A program made the translations under genes and the position numbers. DNA of 62,817 bases from the NCBI GenBank assembly GCA_013821605.1, contig JACDGP010000015.1, forward strand, positions 1 through 62,817, written 5' to 3'. Position 1 is the first letter of the stretch, and each line of letters opens with the position of its first letter. This DNA is from Herpetosiphonaceae bacterium (lineage in GTDB: Bacteria; Chloroflexota; Chloroflexia; Chloroflexales; Kallotenuaceae). The notes beneath the pieces are model-generated. The model was given only the letters and a program-made list of their open reading frames with translations. It searched no databases and had not been told where the DNA came from. Shown here one piece after another: positions 8,650 through 17,910 of the stretch.

Positions 8650-9768
8650 ATGCAGCTTCGACATGCCGCGCTAACTGACGTTGGTCGTGCCCGCGATCAT
8701 AATGAAGATACCTATGGTATTGAAGCACCGACCGGCCGGCCGGAAGGCGCACTTTTTCTGGTTTGCGACGGAGCGGGTGGGCTGGCAGCGGGCGAAACTG
8801 CCAGTGATCTGGCTGTTAAACGCATTATCACAACCTATTACGACACACCGGGTCGTGATCGAGCGGCGGCGTTAAGAGTCGCCTTTACCACAGCCAACGA
8901 CGAAGTCTTTGCCCAAGGTCAGGGCAAGATGGCGACGACGGCCGTTGCTGCAGTCTTCCTGAATGATGCTGTGCTGGTCGGCAACGTGGGGGATTCACGC
9001 GCGCTGCTGATCCGCAACGGCCAGCCACGGTCGCTGTCGCGCGACCATTCGTTTGTTGCTGAGCAAGTTGCCGCCGGCGTTATTACCCCTGAGCAGGCGC
9101 GCATCAGCAGTTATCGGAACATCATCACGCGCGCGTTAGGCAACCGGCCCACGGTTGACGTCGATCTGTTTCGTGAACCGGTAGCCGTCGGCGACAGGAT
9201 CGTCTTATGTAGCGATGGGCTACACGGCTTGGTCGAAGCAGAAGAAATTGCGCAGGCCGTGACGCTGGTATCCTTGCAGAAAGCCGTTGAGCGCTTGATC
9301 GCGCTGGCGAATGAGCGAGGCGGTGGCGACAACATCACAGTGGTTGCCGTTGAGGTCGTCGCCCTCACCTTCGCACCCGGCGAAGCGCCAGACATCGCGC
9401 CCACGACGCGCATGACCGATGCTCCCCAAGAGAACCCTTCAGTCCCGCCAGCCGCCTCACTTGCAGCAGGGCCAACATCTGAGCCCCAGCCACGCAGCAC
9501 TGCAGCCGCGGTAGTTCCACCTCCGCTGCCGCCGCTCGCCTCCAGCGGCAGTGGGCGGTCATTCGTGGGCTGGATGTTCGTCGCCATAGCACTGCTGCTC
9601 TTGATCGGTACACTAGCCTATTTCGCTTTACATGCTGCTTCAACCGGCAGCCGTGTGGCTACACCTTCGATCCCGGCGCTCACACCCCTGCGCGCACCAA
9701 GTGCTACCGCTGGTGCTACGCCGACCTTGGTACCAACCGTGTCGCCCAGTGTGACCAGCAACCCCTGA
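8650..9768 (+). CDS. PP2C-type serine/threonine phosphatase, membrane-anchored
   Basis: A 372-residue protein. Residues 1-240 are a complete PP2C/PPM phosphatase: RDHNEDTYG, VCDGAGGLAAGE (Ala where Met is usual in DGMGG), GNVGDSRALL, LCSDGLHGLV and GGGDNITVV, giving the metal-binding aspartates. A Pro/Ala/Ser-rich linker (about 245-310) leads to one membrane segment (FVGWMFVAIALLLLIGTLAY) and a short Thr/Pro-rich outer tail. It would reverse Hanks-type kinase phosphorylation at the membrane; no kinase gene is in the window. The ATG at 8650 is chosen because the upstream promoter ends at 8606. Confidence 0.92.
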   Translation: MQLRHAALTDVGRARDHNEDTYGIEAPTGRPEGALFLVCDGAGGLAAGETASDLAVKRIITTYYDTPGRDRAAALRVAFTTANDEVFAQGQGKMATTAVAAVFLNDAVLVGNVGDSRALLIRNGQPRSLSRDHSFVAEQVAAGVITPEQARISSYRNIITRALGNRPTVDVDLFREPVAVGDRIVLCSDGLHGLVEAEEIAQAVTLVSLQKAVERLIALANERGGGDNITVVAVEVVALTFAPGEAPDIAPTTRMTDAPQENPSVPPAASLAAGPTSEPQPRSTAAAVVPPPLPPLASSGSGRSFVGWMFVAIALLLLIGTLAYFALHAASTGSRVATPSIPALTPLRAPSATAGATPTLVPTVSPSVTSNP

Positions 9769-9841
9769 TCGCACGTCTTCCGCCCCTGGCGCGCCTGCTG
9801 CCAGACACCATACATCGTCTGCTATTTGGTATGATTACCTT

Positions 9842-11746
9842 ATGCAATGGCTTTCCCAGTGGCGTAGGCAAGCTCGACCACCGGCACCAGCCTTCGCCGA
9901 TGCGATCGTGCAATTGGCTACCTTCGCCACCGGCGATGGTCCATCGGCACTGGAGTTGGCGCGTGTCGCGCTGCATCGCGCCCCGAGCCTAGGGTACGCT
10001 GTCACCAACCTTGACAACATTTTGCCCTCACACTGGCTTTCCTGGCCAAGTGTCGGCCCCCGTGAATGGCTTGAACTTGATCTCAGGGCTACGGATGCTG
10101 AGCGTCTGGTGGCGGTGTTGGGCGAGTGGTCGCCGCGCGACCGTCTGCTGCTTGGAGTGTGGCTCCTGCTGGATGTACCGGCTGAAGATCTTGAGCAGTG
10201 GCTCCACTTCCCAGGTGGCAAGGCTCGTGTGATGACCTTGCTGCGGCATGTCGCACGCACGCTCGGTTGGATTGAGCCGGTCAACCGTGTAGTCACATGT
10301 CTGGCAGTGATGGATTCGTTGATCGAGGCCGACGACCAGCAAGCAGGACGGCAGACGCGTTTACATCTGCTGGGCTGTTATAGCTGTCAAGAGGAGCGTA
10401 CAGCGCTCCAACATGCTCGATCATTGATTCTCAAGGCCTGGCGGCTGATGTTCCGGGCACCACGTTTTTACGGCCAGACGGTGGCGCAAACGCCGGCACA
10501 GCGCGAACGCAACCAGTGGTTATTGCGACGAGCCGTTGGACTGGCGGTGTGCTGCGTAGTCGGCTTTGCGACCGTGCGCGCCTCCGCTCAGACGCCGGTC
10601 CCGCCCGAGGCCGCGCCTACGCACATAACCGCCCAGAGTGTGATCGAGCGAGTATTACACCGGTGGGAGCAAGGGAACGGAACCGGCGTTGCGCATGAAC
10701 GCTATCGCATCTTGAGCGGTGGTCAAACACTGGTCATCGAGCGCTGGTATGATTGGAGTATTGAGCATCGGTTACGGGTGATGGTGCATGCGATGGATGG
10801 CAGCCTCCGCCTCGATCTTGTGACCGACGGCCAGCACCACCTCAGCTACACAGTTGAGACACCCCCGTTTGTGGGTCGAACGATGAGTATCGACTCACCG
10901 GGCGTAGCACAACTCCTGCCACTGCTCCGGCAATTGCCAGTCGTTGGTCCACTAGGGAGCTTTCCCGGAGATTTGCACAATGCTGATCTCGCGCTCGTAC
11001 GGTCTGCGCAGCAAGCAAGACCACGACTACTCGGGACCAGCCGGGTGGGTGGACGGTTGGCAATACATTTGCTTTACACAGATGCGGACCATGTCGCAGT
11101 ACATCTGTTGATCGACCAACAAACCGCTGCTGTCCTGCGAGCCACGCGTCTTGATCCCGAAACAGGCCAGAGCTTGGTTGTATGGCAAGCCGATCTGCTC
11201 GAAACAGTGCCATGGTCCAATCAACTTGATGATTCTGCCGAACGTTATAGCCCTGATTTGCCCGATCCGCGCGAGCTTCTCGCACCGGCACCAGCCGCTC
11301 TCACAGTGTGGACTGTGCTTAGCCGCGAGATGCCGGTTGCTTTTCCTGCAGCACTGCCGGGCACACCCCTAGGCGCATTTCTGCATGATCAAGACGTTCC
11401 GTCGTTGGCCGTGGAGCAAGTGTATGAAGGCGAGGATTGGAGCCTCATTTTGAAGACCTGGCGCCTCGCAGCTCCCCAGCCACCGCCTGCCACCTTTGTT
11501 CAACACGTGGGCGACATTGCCTATACCATCATACCCGGTGGATCGCGCGACACCATCGCTGTAGAATGGCAGCTGGGAATGATCGCCCGTGGCAGCTTGT
11601 TGTTCTGGCATGCTACCTTGCCGCGAGATCGACAAGTCCTGACGGTCCGCTCGATCCTCGGCTCGCTCACACTATTGACGCCGGCTAACGCTCCAGAGAT
11701 CCAACGGCGTTTTCTGCTGCCCGGCAGCACTGAACCGCATAGTTAG
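9842..11746 (+). CDS. Sigma-like / zinc-finger / membrane fusion with outer sensor-like domain
   Basis: A 634-residue protein with an unusual order of parts. Residues about 85-142 (SPRDRLLLGVWLLLDVPAED, then helices ending RHVARTLG) resemble a degenerate sigma-70 region 4 helix-turn-helix. Residues 153-182 match an anti-sigma zf-HC2 finger, with C153, H175, C179 and C182 (HLLGCYSCQEER). A membrane segment follows at about 229-247, then an outer domain of about 380 residues that looks like a LolA/RseB-type beta structure. Family knowledge suggests a membrane-tethered regulator, but the sigma-like part lacks region 2 and may not bind DNA. TATGAT ends 7 bases before the ATG, so the mRNA may be leaderless. 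Confidence 0.6.
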   Translation: MQWLSQWRRQARPPAPAFADAIVQLATFATGDGPSALELARVALHRAPSLGYAVTNLDNILPSHWLSWPSVGPREWLELDLRATDAERLVAVLGEWSPRDRLLLGVWLLLDVPAEDLEQWLHFPGGKARVMTLLRHVARTLGWIEPVNRVVTCLAVMDSLIEADDQQAGRQTRLHLLGCYSCQEERTALQHARSLILKAWRLMFRAPRFYGQTVAQTPAQRERNQWLLRRAVGLAVCCVVGFATVRASAQTPVPPEAAPTHITAQSVIERVLHRWEQGNGTGVAHERYRILSGGQTLVIERWYDWSIEHRLRVMVHAMDGSLRLDLVTDGQHHLSYTVETPPFVGRTMSIDSPGVAQLLPLLRQLPVVGPLGSFPGDLHNADLALVRSAQQARPRLLGTSRVGGRLAIHLLYTDADHVAVHLLIDQQTAAVLRATRLDPETGQSLVVWQADLLETVPWSNQLDDSAERYSPDLPDPRELLAPAPAALTVWTVLSREMPVAFPAALPGTPLGAFLHDQDVPSLAVEQVYEGEDWSLILKTWRLAAPQPPPATFVQHVGDIAYTIIPGGSRDTIAVEWQLGMIARGSLLFWHATLPRDRQVLTVRSILGSLTLLTPANAPEIQRRFLLPGSTEPHS

Positions 11747-11806
11747 CGGAGCAGCAGCCGACACTCGTTCTAGCTATTTGGGAGGTCCTACAAGGAGATC
11801 AGGCGT

Positions 11807-11851
11807 ATGACGGTGTTATGCCGTACCACGAAATCGTTGCATCAGGGTTAG
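11807..11851 (+). promoter_or_regulatory. Possible 14-codon leader ORF overlapping the DUF2079 start
   Basis: AAGGAG (11792-11797) is placed ideally for an ATG at 11807 that opens a 14-codon frame ending TAG at 11851. The DUF2079 start at 11818 lies inside it, in another frame, with poor spacing to the same Shine-Dalgarno. Confidence 0.35.
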
Positions 11852-13839
11852 CACGATGGTACGCTACTGGTCTTGAGCGGGTCCATCGCCCGTGGACCTG
11901 CCGCGTGCGAGAGATTATGCAACGTCGTTCTTTAGCAGTACTCCTGCTACTCAGCGTATGGGGGGTATTGCTGACCGCCTTAAGTGTAGCCCGCTATAGT
12001 GCGTATAACAGCGGCATGCTTGATCTTGGCAACATGGTGCAAGCCATTGCGGATGCAGCCCGTGGGGGGGCCTTACACTATTCCGCCCCTAACGGGATGG
12101 TGAGCCGACTGGCAGGACATGCCGAGGTCATCTACTTTGCCCTGGCACTGCTCTACCGTATGTGGCCCGATCCGCGTGGCTTGCTGGTCATCCAGGCCTT
12201 GCTCGCTGCCAGCGGAGCTTGGCCCGCAGCGCAACTCGCGCGACAGCTTGGCATGAGTCACCGGGCGGCGCTGTTATGTGCAGCGAGCTACCTGCTGATG
12301 CCGACTGCGGTCGCTGCCATTCTTTTCGATCTCCACGGTGATACCCTGGCCATGCCCCTGCTGATGTGGTTGCTGCTCGCTGTAGCCAAAGGGCGGTGGC
12401 GCTGGAGCTTCGTTTGGGCCGGATTAAGCCTATTGTGTAAGTGGTACATTGCTGGACCCATCGCCCTCCTAGGCTTGACGCTGCTAAGCCGGCGGACGGC
12501 ACCGTTCGCCCTGGCCGATGTGCCCCATCGGCGGCGCACTGGTCTCGGTTTGGTGGCCCTTGCTACGGCCTGGACTTGCTTTGTATTCTTCGGCCTCCAC
12601 AATTGGTTTCGTTCTGCTAGTAGCGGCGATGCAGCCTACCTTAGCTATTACTTCCACGATATCTTGCACGTTGATATGAGCGGTGTGCTGGATCGCTCGA
12701 TTAACGTGGTAGTGGTGGTCCTACCCACGGCCCTTTTATGGTGCTGGTCGCCATGGACAGCAGTGCCGGCACTCGCGATCATTGGGCCGGCGATGATCAC
12801 CACGGGGCCAGGAGCAGCGTATGCTTGGAGCTACCATCATTATGCAGCAGCAGTTCCATTTCTCATTGCAGGGACAATTGATGGCGCGCGGCGCCGTGCT
12901 GCAGCAGTGCCGGCGCGACGGCGTGGCCAATACATGGCCTGGCAAGCAAGCCTGCTTTTCTGTACGACTCTAGTCTTTCATGTTGGCTTAAGTGATACGC
13001 CGTTGGCGATCCCATTTTGGCGTGGAGGGCCGGGTAGTGGTCTGGACCCGAGCGGCTATCGCCGCACCAGCCGGGATGGGCTGAAGGATCGTTGGCTCGC
13101 AGCTACGGTTGCGCCAGGTCGCTCTATCGCTACATCCAACTTTCTGGCACCACATGTTGCAGATCGGAGCACGTTGCTGCTCGTGCGTTATCCTGATGAA
13201 GCAGGAGCTGCTCAGCTCGCGCAGCATCTCGATATGATCGAGGCGGCGTATCCCGATGCCTTGTTTGATTTCTTGACAACGAGTGGTAGCGGCTATGCCG
13301 GGGGGGTCAGCTACGATCATGCTGCCATTCGCGAGCTTTTGCAGGCCCCTCAGTGGGGTCTGATTGATGCACGCGATGGTCTCCTCGCCTTTGCCCGCAA
13401 TTCGCCGCTCCAGCAACTCTTGCCACAAACGCTACGCACCGTGGTGGACACAGCACCAGAGCAAGCACGCTTTGCTGACCAGATCGGACTCGTGCAGGCC
13501 AACATTACGGGGGCAGGCGCGGGTCGCTGGCATGCGATCTTTCGCTGGCGCATGCTCGGAACGGCACCCAGCGGCTTGAGCTTTCCCGTCAGTCGTTTAG
13601 ACGGCGTCGGCAATGCGCGCATCGTGCATCTGCCGATGATGATCTTGCGGTCTGCCCACTGGCAGACCAACCAAGTCTTGGAAGAACAGTTCGATTTGAG
13701 ACTACCACCCGATCTGCCGCCCGGCAGGTATACGTGGCGCGTCGGCTGGTATGACGGCACGAGCCCATTTGCAGCTGCAACCGACACACGTAGCCGGATC
13801 GGCAATGAGGTTCGCATTACCCAAATCAACGTGCCCTAA
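11818..13839 (+). CDS. DUF2079 polytopic membrane protein
   Basis: A 673-residue membrane protein with the DUF2079 signature (RYSAYNSGMLDLGNMVQA and FDLHGDTLAMPLLMWLL) and about ten membrane segments in residues 35-390; the last 280 residues are mostly outside the membrane. DUF2079 proteins are distant GT-C relatives, and the acidic first loop fits that. Function is not established. An alternative start at 11917 (MQRRSLAVLLLL) would drop 33 residues. Downstream the next membrane gene begins nine bases after the stop, so the two are probably co-transcribed. Confidence 0.8.
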   Translation: MPYHEIVASGLARWYATGLERVHRPWTCRVREIMQRRSLAVLLLLSVWGVLLTALSVARYSAYNSGMLDLGNMVQAIADAARGGALHYSAPNGMVSRLAGHAEVIYFALALLYRMWPDPRGLLVIQALLAASGAWPAAQLARQLGMSHRAALLCAASYLLMPTAVAAILFDLHGDTLAMPLLMWLLLAVAKGRWRWSFVWAGLSLLCKWYIAGPIALLGLTLLSRRTAPFALADVPHRRRTGLGLVALATAWTCFVFFGLHNWFRSASSGDAAYLSYYFHDILHVDMSGVLDRSINVVVVVLPTALLWCWSPWTAVPALAIIGPAMITTGPGAAYAWSYHHYAAAVPFLIAGTIDGARRRAAAVPARRRGQYMAWQASLLFCTTLVFHVGLSDTPLAIPFWRGGPGSGLDPSGYRRTSRDGLKDRWLAATVAPGRSIATSNFLAPHVADRSTLLLVRYPDEAGAAQLAQHLDMIEAAYPDALFDFLTTSGSGYAGGVSYDHAAIRELLQAPQWGLIDARDGLLAFARNSPLQQLLPQTLRTVVDTAPEQARFADQIGLVQANITGAGAGRWHAIFRWRMLGTAPSGLSFPVSRLDGVGNARIVHLPMMILRSAHWQTNQVLEEQFDLRLPPDLPPGRYTWRVGWYDGTSPFAAATDTRSRIGNEVRITQINVP

Positions 13840-13848
13840 CGAGGCGAT

Positions 13849-15402
13849 GTGACTGAGCGAGGCAACATGATTCAAAGAACCGCACAGGCGGTGCGGCCAG
13901 ATCGGCGCACGGCATATTTGCGCATCGATCACCTGTATATGGTACTCGCGCTAGTCACGTTCGGCGTCTTTACCAGTCTCGTGCCATTGCCACCGCTCGA
14001 TTTCTGGTGGCATTTACGTGTCGGCCAACTGATCGCTCAAACTGGATCCGTCCCGCGGACCAACCTGTTTGCTTGGTCGCTGCCGGCCACTAGCCCCTTT
14101 GTGTATGGTGCCTGGCTCGGCGAATGGCTGTTCTACATCATCTACCGTGGGGGGGGACTGCAGCTCGTTGTATTTACGCGCACGCTCTTAGCCCTAGCTT
14201 CTTTTGGCATCGTCGGTCTTATCGCCCAGCGGCGTAGTGGATCATGGCGGCTCGCGTCCTTAGCAGTAGGGCTGGCGGAAGCGATGACGCTGAATAACCT
14301 GCCCGTTCGCACTCAGAACTGGTCGTGGTTAATCTTCGCGCTGTTCCTGTTGATTCTTACGCAGTACGCGAGGGGTGCATGGGGTAGGCGCAGCTTGTGG
14401 GCGTTGCCGCCGCTTATGATCATATGGGCCAATACGCATGGGGCCTTTATCCTGGGGCTGGTGCTTGTTGCGCTCTTTACGACAGGTGAAACGTTGCGCA
14501 CACTGAGCAGGGGCGCGGGCCGGCTGCCCTGGCAGAAGGTCGCGCAACTGCCCTTGATAGGGGTCATAACGGCCTTGGCAACGTTGATAACGCCGCAAGG
14601 GACCGGCATTTTTCGCTATGTGGCCAAGCTGGTGACCGATCCATCCATTCAACAGCTGGTCAGCGAATGGCAATCACCCACGCCACACGGTTTGGCCAAT
14701 CAAACCTTTTTCATCAGCATCCTGCTGCTCCTGGTGGCCCTGGCCACTGCTCGCCAGCGCCCAACGCCCACCGACCTGCTCCTGGTCTGTGCCTTTACGT
14801 GGTTGGCCTGGACCGGGATGCGCAATGTGGTCTGGTATGGGATGGTGGTCATGCCGGTGCTCGCACAGGCACTCAGCGTACCGCAGCCGGTCACGGCTAT
14901 GAGCCGACGACAACGCTCGGCATCCGCCGTTAATAGCCTGCTGTGCGGTTTGATGCTGCTGCCCCTGATCTGGGTACAACCATGGTTCGTACGCAACGTA
15001 CCACTGGGACGGGGCTACAACGCGCAAGTACTGCCACCACCTAGTCCACCGTTAATGTCAACCCAAACACCGGCACCCGATGTGATGCAGTATCTCCATC
15101 AGCATCCCGGCAGCAAGCTTTTTAACGAAATGGGCTATGGCTCCTATTTGATCTGGGCGCTGCCAGAAACGGCGGTCTTTATTGATCCACGTATCGAATT
15201 GTATCCGCTGGCACAATGGGAAGATTATCTGCATATCAGCAAGGGCGAGCATGCGGTCGAGTTGCTGAGCAAATACGGTGCGAATCGCGTTCTTTTGAGC
15301 CGCGCCGGGCAGCCCAACTTGAGTCAAGCGTTGGGCGTGGCAGCGGACTGGAAACGTGAATACCAAAACAACGCGAGCGAGCTGTGGCAGAAGCAACCAT
15401 GA
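13849..15402 (+). CDS. Polytopic membrane protein, GT-C-like (paralogue A)
   Basis: A 517-residue protein with about ten membrane segments. The N-terminal loop motif PLDFWWHLRVGQLIAQTG and the C-terminal MGYGSYLIWALPE ... FIDPRIELYPLAQWEDYL are shared with the gene facing it on the other strand. DFWWHL loops of this type occur in uncharacterised envelope proteins related to GT-C glycosyltransferases. GTG 13849 follows GAGG closely; an ATG at 13867 is an alternative. It probably forms a unit with the DUF2079 gene upstream. Confidence 0.75.
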   Translation: MTERGNMIQRTAQAVRPDRRTAYLRIDHLYMVLALVTFGVFTSLVPLPPLDFWWHLRVGQLIAQTGSVPRTNLFAWSLPATSPFVYGAWLGEWLFYIIYRGGGLQLVVFTRTLLALASFGIVGLIAQRRSGSWRLASLAVGLAEAMTLNNLPVRTQNWSWLIFALFLLILTQYARGAWGRRSLWALPPLMIIWANTHGAFILGLVLVALFTTGETLRTLSRGAGRLPWQKVAQLPLIGVITALATLITPQGTGIFRYVAKLVTDPSIQQLVSEWQSPTPHGLANQTFFISILLLLVALATARQRPTPTDLLLVCAFTWLAWTGMRNVVWYGMVVMPVLAQALSVPQPVTAMSRRQRSASAVNSLLCGLMLLPLIWVQPWFVRNVPLGRGYNAQVLPPPSPPLMSTQTPAPDVMQYLHQHPGSKLFNEMGYGSYLIWALPETAVFIDPRIELYPLAQWEDYLHISKGEHAVELLSKYGANRVLLSRAGQPNLSQALGVAADWKREYQNNASELWQKQP

Positions 15403-15415
15403 GGGCTGAGCTGAC

Positions 15416-16915
15416 TTAGGGTAGCGGGGTATGAGCCGTAGCCGGGCCGAAATACACGGCATCAGGGGTGGTAAATAGGCGTTGCCAACGTGGATCATGA
15501 TCCAAGGCCGTTAAAAGATCGCGTTGCGCGGCGGGGTTGATCAGCCAGCCATCAAAGTGGTAGCGCTGGGCCAGTTCATCGACATTGCGACCCTGTCCCA
15601 GGAGAATATAATCGCGCCACTGCTCGTAGGGATATAGCTCGATGCGTGGATCCACAAAGACGCGCTGGTTGGGAGCGGCCCAAATGAGATACGAGCCGAA
15701 GCCCATCTCGTGAAACAGGTGCTGAGGAAGGATTGGCAGACGTTGTAGCTGGGTCGTCGCGGTGCGAGGCGTTTGTACGCTGAGCAGATTGCCCAACTCC
15801 GGCGGCAAGCCTAAGCCTGCTTTCCACCAAGGTAAGGTAGCAAGTAGAAGCGCAGCCAGCAGAGTCGCGATCATGCGATTCAACAGCGGTAGCTCAAGGT
15901 GACGGCGGTTCGTAGCAGGTCGTTCGCGGGCCAAGAGGTAGGCGCAGATCAGGGCTGCGATGCTACCCCACCATAGAATATTTCGCACGGATTGGAGCGC
16001 GAGGAGGGTAAAGCCGGCCGCTAATAGCATGTGGGTCGATTCTAACTTGCGCCGGCAGCGGGCAATGAACACCACGAAGAGTGCCAGCAGAAGCCAAAAG
16101 ACAATGGTCATCGGCTCCCAGGGGTTGCGGAGCGGTGAGGCCCATTCAGTCACTAATTGCGTGACCGACTGGTTGCGTAGGAGGTTGGCAATATACAACC
16201 AGATGGCCCAACTGCGCGGGTTGAGCAGCGTCGCCGCAAGTGTAACGGCAGTCCAAGCGGCGAGGCGTAGCAAGGCAGCCCATATCCACGGAGCCCGAGG
16301 GTGCTGGAGCAAGCGGTCGATGAGCGGACCGACTAAGTAGGCAGCACACAACACGAGCAACAACGTAAAGGTGCCGTGCAGATTAACCCAGATGACCATG
16401 AGCAACGGCAAGCACCAAAGGGCGGCCCGACCGGCACATCGCCAACGCTCCAGGATATAGAGGCTGCTTATGAAGAGTGGGAGGGCATAGGTTTGGGGTC
16501 GTATCTGCCAATTGTCCATGGCCACGAGGGCACCACAGAGGGTAACGAGCGCTGCCATCCGCGCACTTAGGCCGGCGTTGTGGCAGAGCCGAAACAAGAG
16601 CGCGAAGGTTGCACCGATGATCACCGCCTGGACTAGCTCGAGCAACGCAGCACCACCGATTTGATAGACGCGATACATGAAAAGCTGGGCCAGCCAGGGC
16701 TGGTTATAGTACGGCATAGCGGTGCGGGTGTAGGAAAACTGGTCCAACCGTGGAATATGACCGGTGTTGGCGATCAGCCTTCCGGTCGCTAGATGCCACC
16801 AAAAGTCGTTGGGGGCGATCGGCGTGAGTTGCACGCGCAGAGCAACCAGTGCGACTGTTGCCAGACTCCAAAGCTGCTCAAGCGCGGGCCAGTGCTGTGG
16901 ACGTGTTAGGCGCAT
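15416..16915 (-). CDS. Polytopic membrane protein, GT-C-like (paralogue B)
   Basis: A 499-residue relative of the convergent gene that ends 13 bases away. It has the same architecture: NDFWWHLATGRLIANTG near the N-terminus, about ten membrane segments, SVRNILWWGSIA in the last third, and a soluble tail with MGFGSYLIWAAPNQRVF and DPRIELYPYEQWRDYI. The two proteins are clearly homologous but far from identical, so the duplication is old. Both are likely to work in envelope glycan or lipid assembly, though substrates are unknown. Confidence 0.75.
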   Translation of the reverse strand: MRLTRPQHWPALEQLWSLATVALVALRVQLTPIAPNDFWWHLATGRLIANTGHIPRLDQFSYTRTAMPYYNQPWLAQLFMYRVYQIGGAALLELVQAVIIGATFALLFRLCHNAGLSARMAALVTLCGALVAMDNWQIRPQTYALPLFISSLYILERWRCAGRAALWCLPLLMVIWVNLHGTFTLLLVLCAAYLVGPLIDRLLQHPRAPWIWAALLRLAAWTAVTLAATLLNPRSWAIWLYIANLLRNQSVTQLVTEWASPLRNPWEPMTIVFWLLLALFVVFIARCRRKLESTHMLLAAGFTLLALQSVRNILWWGSIAALICAYLLARERPATNRRHLELPLLNRMIATLLAALLLATLPWWKAGLGLPPELGNLLSVQTPRTATTQLQRLPILPQHLFHEMGFGSYLIWAAPNQRVFVDPRIELYPYEQWRDYILLGQGRNVDELAQRYHFDGWLINPAAQRDLLTALDHDPRWQRLFTTPDAVYFGPATAHTPLP

Positions 16916-16981
16916 GTGTTAGCGGTGCCTCCCGGCAGTGGTAGTCGCAAACGGGCGCAACACAATAGGTCGGAGCATATG

Positions 16982-16990
16982 TGCTACAAT
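16982..16990 (+). promoter_or_regulatory. Extended -10 element before the DPM1-type gene
   Basis: TGC-TACAAT forms an extended -10; no clear -35 is seen. Transcription would begin near 16997, four bases before the ATG at 17001. Confidence 0.45.
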
Positions 16991-17000
16991 CCGGTCGCTC

Positions 17001-17813
17001 ATGAGCATTGGCCGGGCTGCAGGTGTAGCGTCGGCATTAGGCCAAAGGAACAAAAGCGTGCAGATGCCCGTTGCCCACATGGCGGCACAACAAGCAATCC
17101 GACCACTGGTGACCGATAGTGTCGTCATTATTCCTACCTATGATGAACGTCCCAATATTACCGCGCTGTTGCCACAGGTGCTGGTCAATCCGCGTCTTAG
17201 TGTCTTGGTCGTGGACGACGGTTCGCCGGATGGAACGGGTGAGGTGGTGGCGGCAGCAGCGGAGGAAAATGCACGGGTTCATTTAATCCGGCGTGCCGGC
17301 AAGCAGGGACTGGGCACGGCCTACATCGCCGGCTTCCGCTATGCATTGGAACGTAACGCACAGTTTATTTTCGAAATGGATGCTGACTTTTCGCACGATC
17401 CGCGCTACCTGCCAACGCTGCTAGCGGCAGCCGAAACACGCTATGACCTGGTGATCGGATCACGCTATATCCGCGGCGGTGGCACAACCGATTGGGGGTT
17501 GGCACGCAAGTTCATTAGTCGCGGCGGCAATCTGTATGCCCGCTCGATCCTGGGGCTACCACTGGCCGATATGACCGGCGGTTTTCGCTGTTATCGCCGG
17601 CGGGCACTCCAGGCCCTTGATCTGGGTCAGGTACGGTCCAACGGCTACTCATTCCAGATCGAGATGGCCTACCGCGTGCATCGTGCGGGTCTGCGGATCG
17701 GTGAAGTTCCGATCATTTTCCCCGACCGCAGAGTTGGTGCGTCGAAGATGAGTAAGCACATTGTGCGAGAAGCCTTGATTAATGTCATCAAGCTGCGGCT
17801 GGGTCGTATGTAG
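17001..17813 (+). CDS. Polyprenol-phosphate mannose synthase-like glycosyltransferase 2
   Basis: A GT2-family, DPM1-type enzyme of about 270 residues, which would transfer a sugar from a nucleotide donor to polyprenyl phosphate on the cytoplasmic face. Seen: VVIIPTYDERPNI, LVVDDGSPDGTGE, MDADFSHDP (the DxD metal site), GSRYIRGGG and the MTGGFRCYRR segment. There are no C-terminal membrane helices, as in the soluble DPM1 class. Its product is the donor used by GT39-like membrane enzymes such as the one at 2.5 kb, a plausible link. Starts at 17001, 17064 and 17079 are possible; 17001 is chosen from the -10 position. Confidence 0.87.
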   Translation: MSIGRAAGVASALGQRNKSVQMPVAHMAAQQAIRPLVTDSVVIIPTYDERPNITALLPQVLVNPRLSVLVVDDGSPDGTGEVVAAAAEENARVHLIRRAGKQGLGTAYIAGFRYALERNAQFIFEMDADFSHDPRYLPTLLAAAETRYDLVIGSRYIRGGGTTDWGLARKFISRGGNLYARSILGLPLADMTGGFRCYRRRALQALDLGQVRSNGYSFQIEMAYRVHRAGLRIGEVPIIFPDRRVGASKMSKHIVREALINVIKLRLGRM

Positions 17814-17910
17814 TGTATGAGGGCGGCCCCGTACCATTGGCCGCTCGTAATGGGGCAGTTTCCGACCTCCAGGCGCGCTATACTACGTTCACACAAGCAA
17901 CGAGGTCATC

